Source of the DNA: Capra hircus
Taxonomy: Eukaryota > Chordata > Mammalia > Artiodactyla > Bovidae
NCBI RefSeq assembly: GCF_001704415.2
Contig: NW_017189517.1
Location: 5,405,167-5,469,166, forward strand
Reading direction: 5' to 3'
Length of the DNA stretch: 64,000 nt
The notes below the pieces were generated by a model. That model made no database searches. It worked only from the letters and a program-made list of their open reading frames with translations, and was not told the DNA's origin. This document shows positions 12,262 to 24,167 of the stretch, in pieces (the first letter of the stretch is position 1; every line of letters starts with the position of its first letter). Both the position numbers and the translations under genes were made by a program.

Positions 12262-15200
12262 TTATTCAAATGCATTCTTTTTAATGGCTGAGTAATATTC
12301 CATTGTATATATGTACCGCAGCTTTCTTATCCATTCGTCTGCTGATGGACATCTAGGTTGCTTCCATGTCCTGGCTATTAGAAACAGTGCTGCGATGAAC
12401 ATTGGGGTACACGTGTCTCTTTCAATTCTGGTTTCCTTGATGTGTTTGCCCAGCACTGGGATTGCTGGGTCATAAGGCAGTTCTATTTCCAGTTTCTTAA
12501 GGAATCTCCACATTGTTCTCCATAGTGGCTGTACTAGTTTGCATTCCCACCAACAGTGTAAGAAGGTTCCCTTTTCTTCACACCCTCTCTAGCATTTATT
12601 GCTTGTAGACTTTTGGATCACAGCCATTCTGACTGGCATGAAATGGTACCTCATTGTGGTCTTGATTTGCATTTCTCTGATAATGAGTGATGTTGAGCAT
12701 CTTTTCATGTGTTTGTTAGCCATCTGTATATCTTCTTTGGAGAAATGTCTGTTTAGTTCTTTGGCCCATTTTTTCATTGGGTTATTTATTTTTCTGGAAT
12801 TGAGCTGCAGGAGTTGCTTGTATATTTTTGAGATTAGTTGTTTGTCAGTTGCTTCATTTGCTATTATTTTCTCCCATTCGGAAGGCTGTCTTTTCACCTT
12901 GCTTATAGTTTCCTTTGTTATGCAGAAGCTTTTAATTTTAATTAGGCCCCCTTTGTTTATTTTTACTTTTATTTCCAATATTCTGGGAGGTGGGTCATAG
13001 AGGATCCTGCTGTGCTTTATGTCGGAGAGTGTTTTGCCTATGTTCTCCTCTAGGAGTTTTATAGTTTCTGGTCTTATGTTTAGATCTTTAATCCATTTTG
13101 AGTTTATTTTTGTGTATGGAGTTAGACAGTGTTCTAGTTTCATTCTTTTACAAGTGGTTGACCAGTTTTCCCAGCACCACTTGTTAAAGAGACTGTCTTT
13201 ACTCCATTGTATATTCTTGCCTCCTTTGAAGAAGATAAGGTGTCCATAGGTGCATGGATTTATCTCTGGGCTTTCTATTTTGTTCCATTGATCTATATTT
13301 CTGTCTTTGTGCCAATACCATACTGTCTTGGTGACTGTGGCTTTGTAGTAGAGCCTGAAGTCAGGCAGGTTGATTCCCCTCCAGTTCCATTCTTCTTTCT
13401 CAACATTACTTTGGCTATTCGAGGTCTTTTGTATTTCCATACAAATTGTGAAATTCTTTGTTCTAGTTCTATGAAAAATACCGCTGGTAGCTTAATAGGG
13501 ATTGCATTGAATCTATAGATTGCTTTGGGTAGTATACCCATTTTCACTATATTGATTGTTCTGATTCATGAACATGGTATTTCTCCATCTATTAGTGTCC
13601 TCTTTGATTTCTTTAACCAGTGTTTTATAGTTTTTTATATATAAGTCTTTAGTTTCTTTAGGTAGATATATTCCCAAGTATTTTATTCTTTTCATTGCAA
13701 TGGTGAATGGAATTCTATTTTTCTTTTTTCTCATTATTATTGTATAGGAATGCAAGGGATTTCTGTGTGTTGATTTTATATCCTGCAACTTTACTATATT
13801 CATTGATTAGCTCTAGCAATTTTCTGGTGGAGTCTTTAAGGTTTTCTGTATAGAGGATCATGTCATCTGCAAACAGTGAGAGTTTTACTTCTTCTTTTCC
13901 AATTTGGATTCCTTTTATTTCTTTTTCTGCTCTGATTGCTCTGGCCAAGACTTCCAGAACTATGTTGAATAGTAGTGGTGAAAGTGGGCACCCTTGTCTT
14001 GTTCCTGACTTTAGGGGAAATGCTTTCAATTTTTCACCATTGAGGATGTTTGCTGTGGGTTTGTCATATATAGCTTTTATTATTTTGAGGTATGTTCCTT
14101 CTATTCCTGCTTTCTGGAGAGTTTTTATCATAAATGGATGTTGAATTTTGTCAAAGGCTTTCCCTGCATCTATTGAGATAATCATATGGCTTTTATTATT
14201 CAATTTGCTAAGGTGGTGTATTACATTGATTGATTTTCAGATACTGAAGAATCCTTGCATCCCTGGGATAAAGCCCACTTGTTTATGATGTTTGATCTTT
14301 TAAATATGTTGTTAGATTATTATTGCTAGAATTTTATTAAGGATTTGTGCATCTATGTTCATCAGTGATATTGACCTGTAGTTTTCTTTTCTGTGGCATC
14401 TTTGTCAGGTTTTCGCATTCGGGTGATGGTGGCCTCATTCAATGTGTTTGGAAGTTTACCATCCTCTGCAATTTTCTGAAAGAGTTTGAGTAAGATATGT
14501 GTTAGCTCTTCTCTAAATTTTTGGTAGGATTCAGCTGTGAAGCCGTCTGGACCTGGGCTTTTGTTTGCTGGAAGATTTCTGATTACAGTTTTAATTTCCA
14601 TGCTTGTGATGGGTCTGTTAAGATTTTTTGTTTCTTTGGTTCAGTTTTGGAAAGTTGTACTTTTCTAAGCATTTGTCCATTTCTTCCACGTTGTCCATTT
14701 TATTGGCATATACTTGCTGATAATAGTCTCTTATGATCCTTTGTATTTCTGTGTTGTCTGTTGTGATCTCTCCATTTTCATTTCTAATTTTATTGATTTG
14801 ATTTTTCTCCCCTTGTTTCTTGATGAGTCTGGCTAATGGTTTGTCAATTTTATTTATCCTCACAAAGCACCAGCTTTTTGCTTTGTTGATTTTTGCTATG
14901 GTCTCTTTTGTTTCTTTTGCATTTATTTCTGCCCCAATTTTTAAGATTTCTTTCCTTCTACTAACCCTTGAGTTCTTAATTTCTTCCTTTTCTAGTTGCT
15001 TTGGGTGTAGTTAGGTTATTTACTTGACTTTTTTCTTGTTTCTTGAGGTATGCCTGTATTGCTATGAACCTTCCCTTTAGCACTACTTTTACAGTGTCCC
15101 ACAGGTTTTGGGTTGTTGTGTTTTCACTTTCATTCGTCTCTATGCATATTTTGGTTTCTTCTGTGATTTGTTGGTTATTCAGCAGCCTGTTGTTCAGCCT

Positions 15201-15950
15201 CCATATGTATAATTTTTAATAGTTTTTCTCCTGTAATTGAGATTTAATCTTACTGCATTCTGGTCAGAAAAGATGCTTGGAATTATTTCATTTTTTGGGG
15301 GGATATACTAAGGCTAGATTTATGGCCCAGGATGTCACTTATCCTGGAGAAGGTTCCATGTGTGCTTGAAAAAAGGTGAAATTCATTGTTTAGGGGTGAA
15401 ATGTCCTATAGATATCAATTAAGTCTAACTGTTCTATTGTATCATTTAAAGTTTGTGTTTCCTGGTTATTTTTCTGTTTAGTTGATCTACCCATAGGTGT
15501 GAGTGGGGTATTAAAGTTTCCCAATATTATTGTGGTATTGTTAATTTCCCCTTTCATACTGGTTAGCATTTGTCTTACATATGGCAGTGCTCCTATGTTG
15601 GGTGCATATATATTTATAATTGTTATATCTTCTTCTTGGATTGATCCTTTAATCATTATGTAGTGTCCTTGTTTGTCTCTTTTCACAGCCTTTGTCTTAA
15701 AGTCTATTTTATCTGATATGAGTATTGTTACTCCTGCTTTCTTTTGGTCTCTATTTGCATGGAATATCTTTTTCCAGCCCTTCGCTTTCAGTCTGTATGT
15801 GTCCCTTGTTTTGAGGTGGGTCTCTTGTAGACAACATATATAGGGGTCTTGTTTTTGTATCTATTCAGCCAGTCTTTGTCTTTTGTTTGGAGCATTCAAC
15901 CCATTTACGTTTAAGGTAATTATTGATAAGTATGATCCCGTTGCCATTTA
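12262..15950 (-). pseudogene. L1 ORF2 (endonuclease-reverse transcriptase), multiply broken
   Basis: ORF2p nicks target DNA and copies L1 RNA into the nick. Fragments in order from the N-terminus: endonuclease (15390-15686, with IINIYAPN and LGNFNTP; other copies have GDFN-type blocks, so the D is altered here), linker (14618-14863 and 14362-14601, with NKSPGPDG), RT palm (13715-14203, with [13 protein letters not shown] at residues ~12-24, [14 protein letters not shown] at ~67-80 and FADD at 111-114), and thumb to C-terminal region (12589-13440, 12262-12513). The cysteine-rich end sits near 12500-12590. At least six frame changes separate these pieces. Upstream lies ORF1, as in all L1s. Certain as to family; no function expected. 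Confidence 0.92.
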
Positions 15951-15998
15951 CTTTCTTGTTTTAGGTTGGACTCTATACTCCCTTTTTGTGTTTCCTGT

Positions 15999-16970
15999 CT
16001 AGAGAATATCCTTTAGCATTTGTTGGAGAGCTGGTTTCGTGGTGCTGAATTCTCTCAGCTTTTGCTTGTCTGTATAGCTTTTGATTTCTCCTTCATATTT
16101 GAATGAGATCCTTGCTGGGTACAGCAAACTGGGCTGTAGGTTATTTTCTTTCATCACTTTAAGTATGCCCTGCCATTCCCTCCTGGTCTGAAGAGTTTCT
16201 ATTGAAAGATCAGTTGTTATCCTTATGGGAATCCCCATGTGTGTTATTTGCTGTTTTCCCCTTGCTGCTTTTAATATTTGTTCTTTGTGTTTAACCTTTG
16301 TTAATTTGATTAATATGTGTCTTGGGGTGTTTCACCTTGGGTTTATCCTGTTGGGGACGCTCTGGGTTTCTTGGACTTGGGTGATTATTTCCTTCCCCAT
16401 TTTAGGGAAATTTTTCAACTATTATCTCCTCAAGTATTTTCTCATGGTCTTTCTTGTTGTCTTCTTCTTCCTGGGAAGCCTATGATTTGAATGGTGGTGC
16501 TTTTAACATTGTCCCAGAGGTCTCTTAGATTGTCCTTATTACTTTTAATTTGTTTTTCTTTTTTCCTCTCTGATTCATTTATTTCTACCATTCTATCTTC
16601 TACCTCACTAAGCCTAGCTTCTGCCTCCATTATTCTACTATTTGTTCCCTCCAGAGTGTTTTTGATCTCATTTATTGTGTTATTCATTATATATTGACTC
16701 TTTTTTTATTTCTTCTAGGTACTCACTAAACCTTTCTTGCATCTTCTCAATCCTAGTCTCTAGGCTATTTATCTGTGATTCCATTTTGTTTTCAAGATTT
16801 TGGATCATTTTCACTATCATTATTCAGAATTCTTTATCAAGTAGATTCCGTATCTCTTCCTCTTTTGTTTGGTTTGGTGGGCATTTATCCTGTTCCTTTA
16901 CCTGCTGGGTGTTCCTGTGTCTCTTCCTCTTGTTTATATTGCTGTGTTTGGGGTGGCCTTTCTGTATTCT
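15999..16970 (-). pseudogene. L1 ORF1 (RNA-binding chaperone), broken and split by BovB
   Basis: ORF1p is the trimeric coiled-coil RNA-binding protein of the L1 particle. A 79-codon frame (15999-16238) carries the C-terminal domain (ETLQTRREWQGILKVMKE, LYPARISFKYEGEIKSYTD, then the KLREFSTTKPALQQML end). An 81-codon frame (16442-16687) carries the coiled coil (SEVEDRMVEINESERKKEK) running into the RRM start (NLRDLWDNVKSTTIQIIG). Upstream basic sequence reaches 16970, where the BovB insertion cuts it. Its N-terminal leader resumes at 20217. An in-frame TGA before IMIVKM (near 16830) and the frameshift between the two frames show decay that is independent of the BovB insertion. Confidence 0.85.
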
Positions 16971-17364
16971 TTCAGGATTTGAAACAGCTCAACTGGAATT
17001 CCATCACCTCCACTAGCTTTGTTCGTAGTGATGCTTTCTAAGGCCCACTTGACTTCACATTCCTAGATGTCTGGTTCTAGATTAGTGAACACATCATCAT
17101 GACTATCTGGGTCATGAAGATCTTTTTTGTACAGTTCCTCCATGTATTCTTGCTACCTCTTCTCAATATCTTCTGCTTCTGTTAGGTCCATACCATTTCT
17201 GTCCTTTATCGAGCCCATCTTTGCATGAAATGTTCACTTGTTATTTCTAATTTTCTTGAAGAGATCGCTAGTCTTTCCCATTCTGTTGTTTTCCTCTATT
17301 TCTTTGCATTAATCGCTGAAGAAGGCTTTCTTATCTCTTCTTGCTATTCTCTGGAACTCTGCAT

Positions 17365-18640
17365 TTAGAGGCCTATAGCTTTCCTTTTTTCCTTTGCTTT
17401 CTTCTGTCTTCTCTTCACAGCTATTTGTAAGGCCTCCTCAGACATCCATTTTGCTTTTTTGCATTTCTTTTCCATGGGGATGGTCTTGATCCCTGTCTCC
17501 TGCACAATTTCATGAACGTCATTCCATAGTTCATCAGGCACTCTATCTATCAGATCTAGGCCCTTAAATCTATTTCTCACTTCCACTGTATAATCATAAC
17601 GGATTTGATTTAGGTCATACCTGAATCGTCTAGCGGTTTTCCCTACTTTCTTCAATTTCAGCCTGAATTTGCCAATAAGGAGTTCATGATCTGAGCCACA
17701 GTCAGCTCCTGGTCTTGTTTTTGTTGACTGTATAGAGCTTCTCCATCTTTGGCTCCAAAGAATATAATCAATCTGATTTTGGTGTTGACCATCTGGTGAT
17801 GTCCATATGTAGAGACTTCTCTTGTGTTGTTGGAAGAGGGTATTTGCTATGACCAGTGCATTTTCTTGGCAAAACTCTATTATTCTTTGCCCTGCTTCAT
17901 TCTGCATTCCAAGGCCAAATTTGCCTGTTACTCCAGGTGTTTCTTGACTTCCTACTTTTGCATTCCAGTCCCCTATAATGAAAAGGACATCTTTTGGGGG
18001 TGTTAGTTCTAAAAGGCTTTATAGGTCTTCATAAAACCGTTCAACTTCAGCTTCTTCAGCATTACTGGTTGGAACATAGACTTGGGTAACTGTGATATTG
18101 AATGATTTGCCTTGGAGACAAACAGAGATCATTCTGTCATTTTTGAGACTGTATCCAAGTACTGCATTTTGGACTCTTTTGTTGACCACAATGGCTACTC
18201 CATTTCTTTTGAGGGATTCCTGCCCACAATAGTAGATATAATGGTCATCTGAGTTAAATTCACCCTTTCCAGTCTACTTTAGTTCGCTGATACCTAGAAT
18301 GTCGACGTTCACCCTTGCCATCTCCTGTCTGACCACATCCAATTTGCCTTGATTCATGGACCTGACATTCCAAGTTCCTAGGCAATATTGCTCTTTACAG
18401 CTTTGGACCTTGCTTCTATCACCAGTCACATCCACAGCTGGGTATTTTTTTTTTTTTTTTTGCTTTGGCTCCATCCCTTCGTTCTTTCTGTATTTATTTC
18501 TCCTCTGATCTCCAGTAGCATATTGGGCACCTAATGACATGAGGATTTTCTCTTTTGGCATCCTATCATATTGCCTTTTCATACTGTTCATGGGGTTCTC
18601 AAGACAAGAATACTGATGTGGCTTGCCATTCCCTTCTCCA
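17365..18640 (-). pseudogene. BovB endonuclease region in the inverted half
   Basis: Minus-strand frames cover the endonuclease. 18274-18640 (part of a 187-codon frame) has the leader, LGTWNVRSMNQ and the start of SELK. 17365-17907 (180 codons) has CQENALVIANTLFQQHKRS, IDYILWSQRW, the SDHELL catalytic block and the linker FKGLDLIDRVPDELWNDV. Between them (17908-18273) the frame is broken, for example TGGACTGG read as TAGACTGG just after SELK. A poly-A expansion sits in the leader (T run at 18447-18461). Unlike the copy at 1-2745, the SDH block is still in frame here. Inactive because the RT half now lies on the other strand. Confidence 0.88.
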
Positions 18641-18805
18641 GTGAACCACGTTCTGTCAGACCTCTCCACCATGACCTGCCCATATTTGGTTGCACTGCAG
18701 GCATGGCTTTGTTTCACTGAGTTAGACAAGGCTGTGGTCCTAGTGTGATTACATTGACTAGTTTTCTGTGAGTATGGTTTCAGTGTGTCTGCCCTCTGAT
18801 GCCCT

Positions 18806-20197
18806 GTGAAAGTGCTGCACTCAATATGCCAGCACATTTGGAAAAGTCAGCAGTGGCCACAGGACTCGAAAAGGTCAGTTTTCATTCCAATTCCAAAGAA
18901 AGGCAATGCCAAAGAATGTTCAAACTACCGCAAAATTGAACTCATCTCACATGCTAGTAAAGTAATGCTCAAAATTCTCCAAGCCAGGGTTCAGCAATAC
19001 GTGAACCGTGAACTCCCTGACATTCAAGCTGGTTTTAGAAAAGGCAGAGGAACCAGAGATCAAATTGCCAACATTCGCTGGATCATGGAAAAAGCAAGAG
19101 AGTTCCAGAAAAACATCTATTTCTGCTTTATTGACTATGCCCAAGCCTTTGACTGTGTGGATCACAATAAACTGTGGAAAATTCTGAAAGAGATGGGAAT
19201 ATCACACCACCTGACCTGCCTCTTGAGAAATCTGTATGCAGGTCAGGAAATAACAGTTAGAACTGGACATGGAACAACAGACTGGTTCCAAAAAGGAAAA
19301 GGAGTGTGTCAAGGCTGTATATTGTCATCCTGCTTATTTAACTTATATGCAGAGTGATAAATGCTGGACTGGAAGAAACACAAGCTGGAATCAAGATTGC
19401 TGGGAGAAATAGCAATAACCTCAGATATGCAGATGACACCACCCTTATGGCAGAAACTGAAGAGGAACGAAAAAGCCTCTTGATGAAAGTGAAAGAGGAG
19501 AGTGAAAAAGCTGGCCTAAAGCTCAACATTCAGAAAACAAGATCATGGCATCCGGTCCCATCACTTCATGGGAAATAGATGGGGAAACAGTGAAAACAGT
19601 GTCAGACTTTATTTTTGAGGGCCTCAAAATCACTGCAGATGGTGACTGCAGCCATGAAATTAAAAGACGCTTACTCCTTGGAAGAAAAGTTATGACCAAC
19701 CTAGATAGCATATTCAAAAGCAGAGACATTACTTTGCCGACTAAGGTACGTCTAGTCAAGGATATGGTTTTTCCTGTGGTCATGTATGGATGTGAGAGTT
19801 GGACTGTGGAGAAGGCTGAACGCCGAAGAATTGATGCTTTTGAACTATGGTGTTGGAAAAGACTCTTGAGAGTCCCTTGGACTGCAAGGAGATACAACAG
19901 TCCATTCTGAAAGAAATCAACCCTGGGATTTCTTTGGAAGGAATGATGCTAAAGCTGAAACTCCAGTACTTTGGCCACCTCATGAGAAGAGTTGACTCAT
20001 TGGAAAAGACTCTGATGCTGGGAGGGATTGGGGGCAGGAGGAGAGGGGGACGACCGAGGATGAAATGGCTGGATGGCATCACAGACCTGATGGACGTGAG
20101 TCTGAGTGAACTCCGGGAAATGGTGATTAACAGGGAGGCCTGGTGTGCTGCGATTCATGGGGTCACACAGTTGGACACGACTGAGCGACTGAATTGA
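18806..20197 (+). pseudogene. BovB reverse transcriptase region, direct half
   Basis: Three overlapping frames cover the RT and C-terminal domain. 18806-19357 (183 codons) has RKGRGTRDQIANIRWIM, FIDYAQAFDCVDHNKLW (catalytic Asp retained; Lys changed to Gln) and GVCQGCILSSCLFNLYAE, and ends in TGA where other copies read on through YIM. 19354-19578 has NLRYADDTTLMAE, the YADD catalytic box. 19545-19910 and 19847-20197 have the C-terminal HEIKRRLLLGRKVM, MYGCESWTVEKAE and [11 protein letters not shown] blocks. The stop near 19357 and later frame changes kill the ORF. Confidence 0.9.
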
Positions 20198-20216
20198 ACT
20201 GAACTTTCTGTATTCT

Positions 20217-22812
20217 GGCAGTTTGTGGAGTTCTCTTTATTATGGAGTTTCCTCACTATGGGTGTGGTTGTACGGATGGCTTTTCAAGGTTTCCTGGTCA
20301 GGGAAGCTTGTGTCGGTATTCTGGTGGGTGGAGCTGGATTTCCTCTCTCTGGAGTGCAATGAAGTGTTCAGTAATGAGTTATGAGATGTCACTTGTTTTG
20401 GAGTAACTTTGGGCAGCCTGTATATTGAAGATCAGGGCTGTGTTCCTGTGTTGCTGGAGAATTTGTGTGGTATGTCTTGCTCTGGAACTTGCTGGCCCTT
20501 TGATGGTGCTTGGTTTCAGTGTAGGTGAAGTCTTTTGATGAACTCCTGTCAATTAATGTTCCCTGGAGTCAGGAGTTCTCTGGTGTTCTCAGGATTGGGA
20601 CATAAGTCTCCCACTTTTGTTTTTCAGTCTTATTTTTACAGTAGCCTCAAGACTTCTCCATCTATACAGCACCATTGATAAAACATCTAGGTTAAAGATG
20701 AAAATTTTCTCCATAGTGAGGGACACTCAGAGAGGTTCACAGAGTTACAAGGAGAAGAGAAGAGGGAGGAGGGAGATAGAGGTGACCCGAATGAGATGAG
20801 GTGGAATCAAAAGAGGAGAGAGCAAGCTAGCCAGTAATCACTTACTTATGTGTGTTCCACTGTCTGGACCACTCAGAGATGTTCATGGAGTTATACTGGG
20901 AAGAGAAGAGAAAGGAAGGAGACAGAGATGGCCAGGAGGATAAAGGTGGGGAACAAAAGGGAGAGATCCAGCCAATAATCAGTTCCCTAAGTGTTTTCCA
21001 CCTTCCATAACACACAAAGAGATTCAGAGAGTTGGGTAGAGAAGAGAAGGGGGAGGGAGGAGATAAAAGAGACCTGGTGGACTAAAAGGAGAGTCCAAGG
21101 GGAGACAGCAGTCAAGCCAGTAATCTTGCTCCCAATTAAAAATGAGTACTGAAGATTGGGTTTTTAAAAGTACAAAATTGATAACAAATATCAAAAAGCA
21201 TAAATTTAAAATCTAGAGTAGAGATTAGATTTTCAAAAATATAATATTAAATTAAAAAAAACAAAGTCACAAAAGTTATAAAATACTTATATATGAAGTT
21301 TGCTTTAAAAACTAGGGTCTCTTTTTTTTTGAAAAGTAATAGTAGGTTATAAAAATGAAAAAGAAGTATTAGGGGACTTAAAAAATTTTTAAAAAATTTA
21401 AAAAATAAAGAATGATAATAAAAATATATTTAGGACTTTCTCTGGTGTGGGCAGTGTGGGGTCAGTTCATTTTCAGATAGTTCCTTGATCCGGCTTATAT
21501 TTCTCAAGATCTATAGGCCCCTTCCTATGTAGTCGGTACTAACTACAGGGTTTTAATCTATTGCACCTGTCACTTCCAAGGAGGTTCCCTCTGGTTTAGC
21601 TTCTTCTGTTTGTTCGTCTCTTCAGTGTCTAATTTCCGCCCTGACAAAAGGGGGCGGTGGTGGACACTTTTTTAGCTCATTTGTTCAGTCATGCTGTGGG
21701 GAGGGAGGGATGCTGCAAGCAAATAACACTGGTGTGTGTTTGCAGTGTCTTGGCCACACTGGGTTTGATCCTACTCACGGCATCTGCTTTTCCTCTCAAC
21801 GCTGCTTAAGCTCTAGGTTGCTCTGCTGGGAACTGTCTGAGGTAGGCCCTGGGTTATATGTACTTCCCTGGTCTAAGCCGCTCTGGTTCAGATACTCAGG
21901 TAGTCCTCAGAGGTGCAGACTCGGTTGGGCCTGCATTTTGTGCCCTTCCCAGGTATGAGCAGCTCAGGTGACCAGGTGTTTGGCAAGTGCAGTCACTGCA
22001 ACTTATTGCCTCCTGCATCCCTGCCACTTGGTTTTCTGGCACTCCTTCTCAGGCGGATGTTGCCCATCCAGAAACCCAAGAAGTCTTAGTTAGCAATGAC
22101 GCCTGCTTGCAGTTTGGTAGATAATGCCTCTCTGGGGCTGCAAATGCCCCATTCTGGCTCTGACTGCCTGTCACTGGAGGGAGATGGTCTGCAGCCCGCT
22201 AGCTCTGCTCAGTCCTTTGTTCTGTGAGCAGGCCTGAAGGTGGCTTAGGTTAGGGCTTTTAGTGTGATAGCTATCCCACAGTCTGGTTTGCTAGCCCAAG
22301 TTAGTTCCTTCAGATTGCCCTTGGGGCATTCAGGCCAGGTTCTTACTCTAAGCAATGCAGCTCCGTGCCTCCCAGCCCAGCCCCCACTTGCTAGTGGCGG
22401 ATGCAGAGGTCTGTGCTGCTTCTTCGCTGGGGGAGTTATCATTGGGCACATAATCTATGGGTTTTAATTATTTATTTATTTTTCCTCCCGGTTTTGTTGC
22501 CCTCTGTGGTTCCAAGGCTCACCACAGACTTGGCAGTGAGTGTGTTTCTTTGTGTTTGGAAACTTCTCTCTTTTTTAAGACACCCTTCCCGGGACGGAGC
22601 TCCATCCCTACCTCTTGTCTCTCTTTTGTCTTTTATATTTTTTCCTACCTCCTTTTGAAGACAATGGGCTGCTTTTCTGGGTGCCTGATGTCCTCTGCCA
22701 GCATTCAGAAGTTGTTTTGTGGAATTTACTCAGCATTCAAATGTTATTTTGATGAATTTGTGGGGGAGAAAATGATCTGCCTGTCTTATTCCTCCATCAT
22801 GTTAGGACCGCC
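20217..22812 (-). mobile_element. L1 5'UTR and ORF1 leader, remainder of the split L1
   Basis: Continues the L1 of 11818-16970 after the BovB. On the minus strand it starts at 22812 with GGCGGTCCTAACATGATGG, the form expected for the 5' terminus of a full-length ruminant L1. It runs through a GC-rich leader (22800-21430), an A/T-rich stretch (21420-21130), purine-rich blocks with repeated GAAGAGAA motifs (20750-21080), and on to the ORF1 start region near 20217. L1 internal promoter activity resides in this region in active elements. No ORF longer than a few tens of codons belongs to L1 here. Confidence 0.85.
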
Positions 22813-23142
22813 TACCTCTAATCCCCACATTTAGTCATCCTGACTTTCACTAGAACAAGTGACTCTGGCACACATATGTGCCAATAAGTTCCTCTGGAAA
22901 GATTCTCATGAGAATCTTCCAGGTGTTTCTGGTTTCCTGCATTAGTATGCAACTTTAGAACCGATGGCAGGGAGAGATCCAGGGAGAAAAGAACATCAGC
23001 AATCATGTCCCAGACTCTGCCTCCTGACCACTTCTCTTCTCCCCCATTGACCTAAGAATATTCCCCATCCCCACCCATGAGCCCAACTCCCCACATTTCT
23101 GTTTAAAGATCTCATGAAATGAAAACTATAAAAATACACAGT
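22813..23142. other. Unassigned sequence between L1 5' end and solo LTR
   Basis: No recognised repeat or coding region. Confidence 0.5.
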
Positions 23143-23148
23143 ATACTC

Positions 23149-23807
23149 TGTCTGGAAGCATTTAACAGGAGGCTTCCTGTATGCTGTTTTGAATCTGTCA
23201 GGAATTCTCTGTTCCTTATTAATTTCTGAATAAGAGGAGAGGCAAGCCTCTCCCAGGGGCTGAAGAATCCAGGCATTTCCTTCATTAGTTTTTCTATACA
23301 GTGATAAGTACCCTCTTCCTTCTTGTGAACCCTACGGTAAAAGTGATTGTTTACAACTCTCTCTCTCTTTAATATGGATCGCCTATGTTTTGTAAGTCTG
23401 GAATTTTAATCTTTATTTTGCTGAGAATAACTACCTTGTAAGACAGTATATATGCCCACACCATGTTGATGAAAACACCTTTGCTCCATCAGAGCTCTGG
23501 TCCCCGTGTCTTTCTTTCTCTTTTTTTCTCTTTCTTTCTCTCTCTCTCTCTCACGCTATTTCTTTGGAGTTCAGAGGCCCTCTGAGTTCACTTTCCTGCC
23601 CGGGCTTCTAAGACCCTCTCAAGAAGGTGCTCTGCACCTTCAGCCCATCGAGAGGGTGCCTGAGGCCTCCGTGAAAAGAGCAAGCCCCGTGCCAGGGGCT
23701 TTATTGGCTTTCTGCATAAACCAAGGAATATCAGCCTCTTTCTCTCCTTTCCTTTCTTATTGTCAACTGTGGACCACCAGGTTCTGGTCCAGTAAAGGAC
23801 CTCAACA
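23149..23807 (+). mobile_element. Solo LTR of an endogenous betaretrovirus-like element (BTLTR1-like)
   Basis: A 659-bp unit starting TGTCTGGAAGCA and ending CCTCAACA, flanked by perfect 6-bp duplications ATACTC (23143-23148, 23808-23813). TG...CA ends and a 6-bp duplication are the hallmarks of class II (ERVK/beta) integration. Inside are a TATA-like TATATA at 23447-23453 and a CT-rich tract at 23511-23552. The body resembles the bovine LTR known as BTLTR1, from memory. No gag/pol/env sequence is present: the internal region was presumably lost by LTR-LTR recombination. Confidence 0.85.
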
Positions 23808-23879
23808 ATACTCTAATGTCTATAATGTCTGTATAAAGGCAAGAAGATGGCACTTCACTATTTCATTGATTCTTGGTAT

Positions 23880-24155
23880 GCTGCTGCTGCTGCTAAGTCA
23901 CTTCAGTCGTGTCCAACTCTGTGAAATCCCATAGAAGGCAGCCTACCAGGTTCCCCCATCCCTGGGATTCTCCAGGCAAGAACAGTGGAGTGGGTTGCCA
24001 TTTCCTTCTCCAATGCATGAAAGTGAAAATTGAAAGTGAAATGGCTCAGTCGTGTCCAACTCTTAGCGACTCCATGGACTGCAGCCTACCCGGCTCCTCC
24101 ACCCATGGAATTTTCCAGGCAAGAATACTGGAATGGGGTGTCATTGCCTTCTCCA
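23880..24155 (-). mobile_element. Bov-A2 SINE, full dimer, with target duplication
   Basis: Minus-strand Bov-A2: (GCT)n tail at the left, both monomers, linker CATGAAAGTGAAAATTGAAAG, and the 5' end CATTGCCTTCTCC at the right. Flanked by GATTCTTGGTAT (23868-23879) and GATTCTAGGTAT (24156-24167), one mismatch in 12. Confidence 0.93.
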
Positions 24156-24167
24156 GATTCTAGGTAT

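Larger units (their letters stand above)
11818..16970 (-). mobile_element. Ruminant L1 (L1-BT type), 3' part of a split near-full-length element
   Basis: Minus-strand L1. From left to right: A/T tail seen as TTA repeats (11818-11838), 3'UTR (to about 12260), ORF2 (12262-15950) and ORF1 (about 15999-16970). It is interrupted at 16970/16971 by an inserted BovB and resumes at 20217. Both parts together give about 7.75 kb, close to a complete ruminant L1. Many in-frame stops and frameshifts show it is long dead. No clear target duplication is found by comparing the flanks at 11818 and 22812. Confidence 0.93.
16971..20203 (+). mobile_element. BovB with inverted 5' half (twin priming), nested in L1
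   Basis: The right part (18804-20203) is BovB in plus orientation, from mid-RT to the (CTGAA) tail. The left part (16971-18805) is the adjoining upstream half of BovB in reverse orientation, reaching 5' leader sequence at its right edge. In BovB order the two halves meet almost exactly: the inverted half ends at the 'TTTCAAATCCTGAA' point and the direct half starts at 'CTGTGAAAGTGC', with no more than about 8 bases lost. The inversion joint at 18804-18805 shares CT with both sides. Perfect 13-bp target duplications CTTTCTGTATTCT flank the whole (16958-16970, 20204-20216). So this is one insertion event, not two. Confidence 0.93.

Noticed and set aside
12589..17041. Plus-strand ORFs rich in Phe/Leu/Ser (e.g. 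12599-13000, 16675-17041) as membrane proteins
   Set aside because: They are antisense reads of A-rich L1 ORF2/ORF1, which yield hydrophobic frames by base composition.
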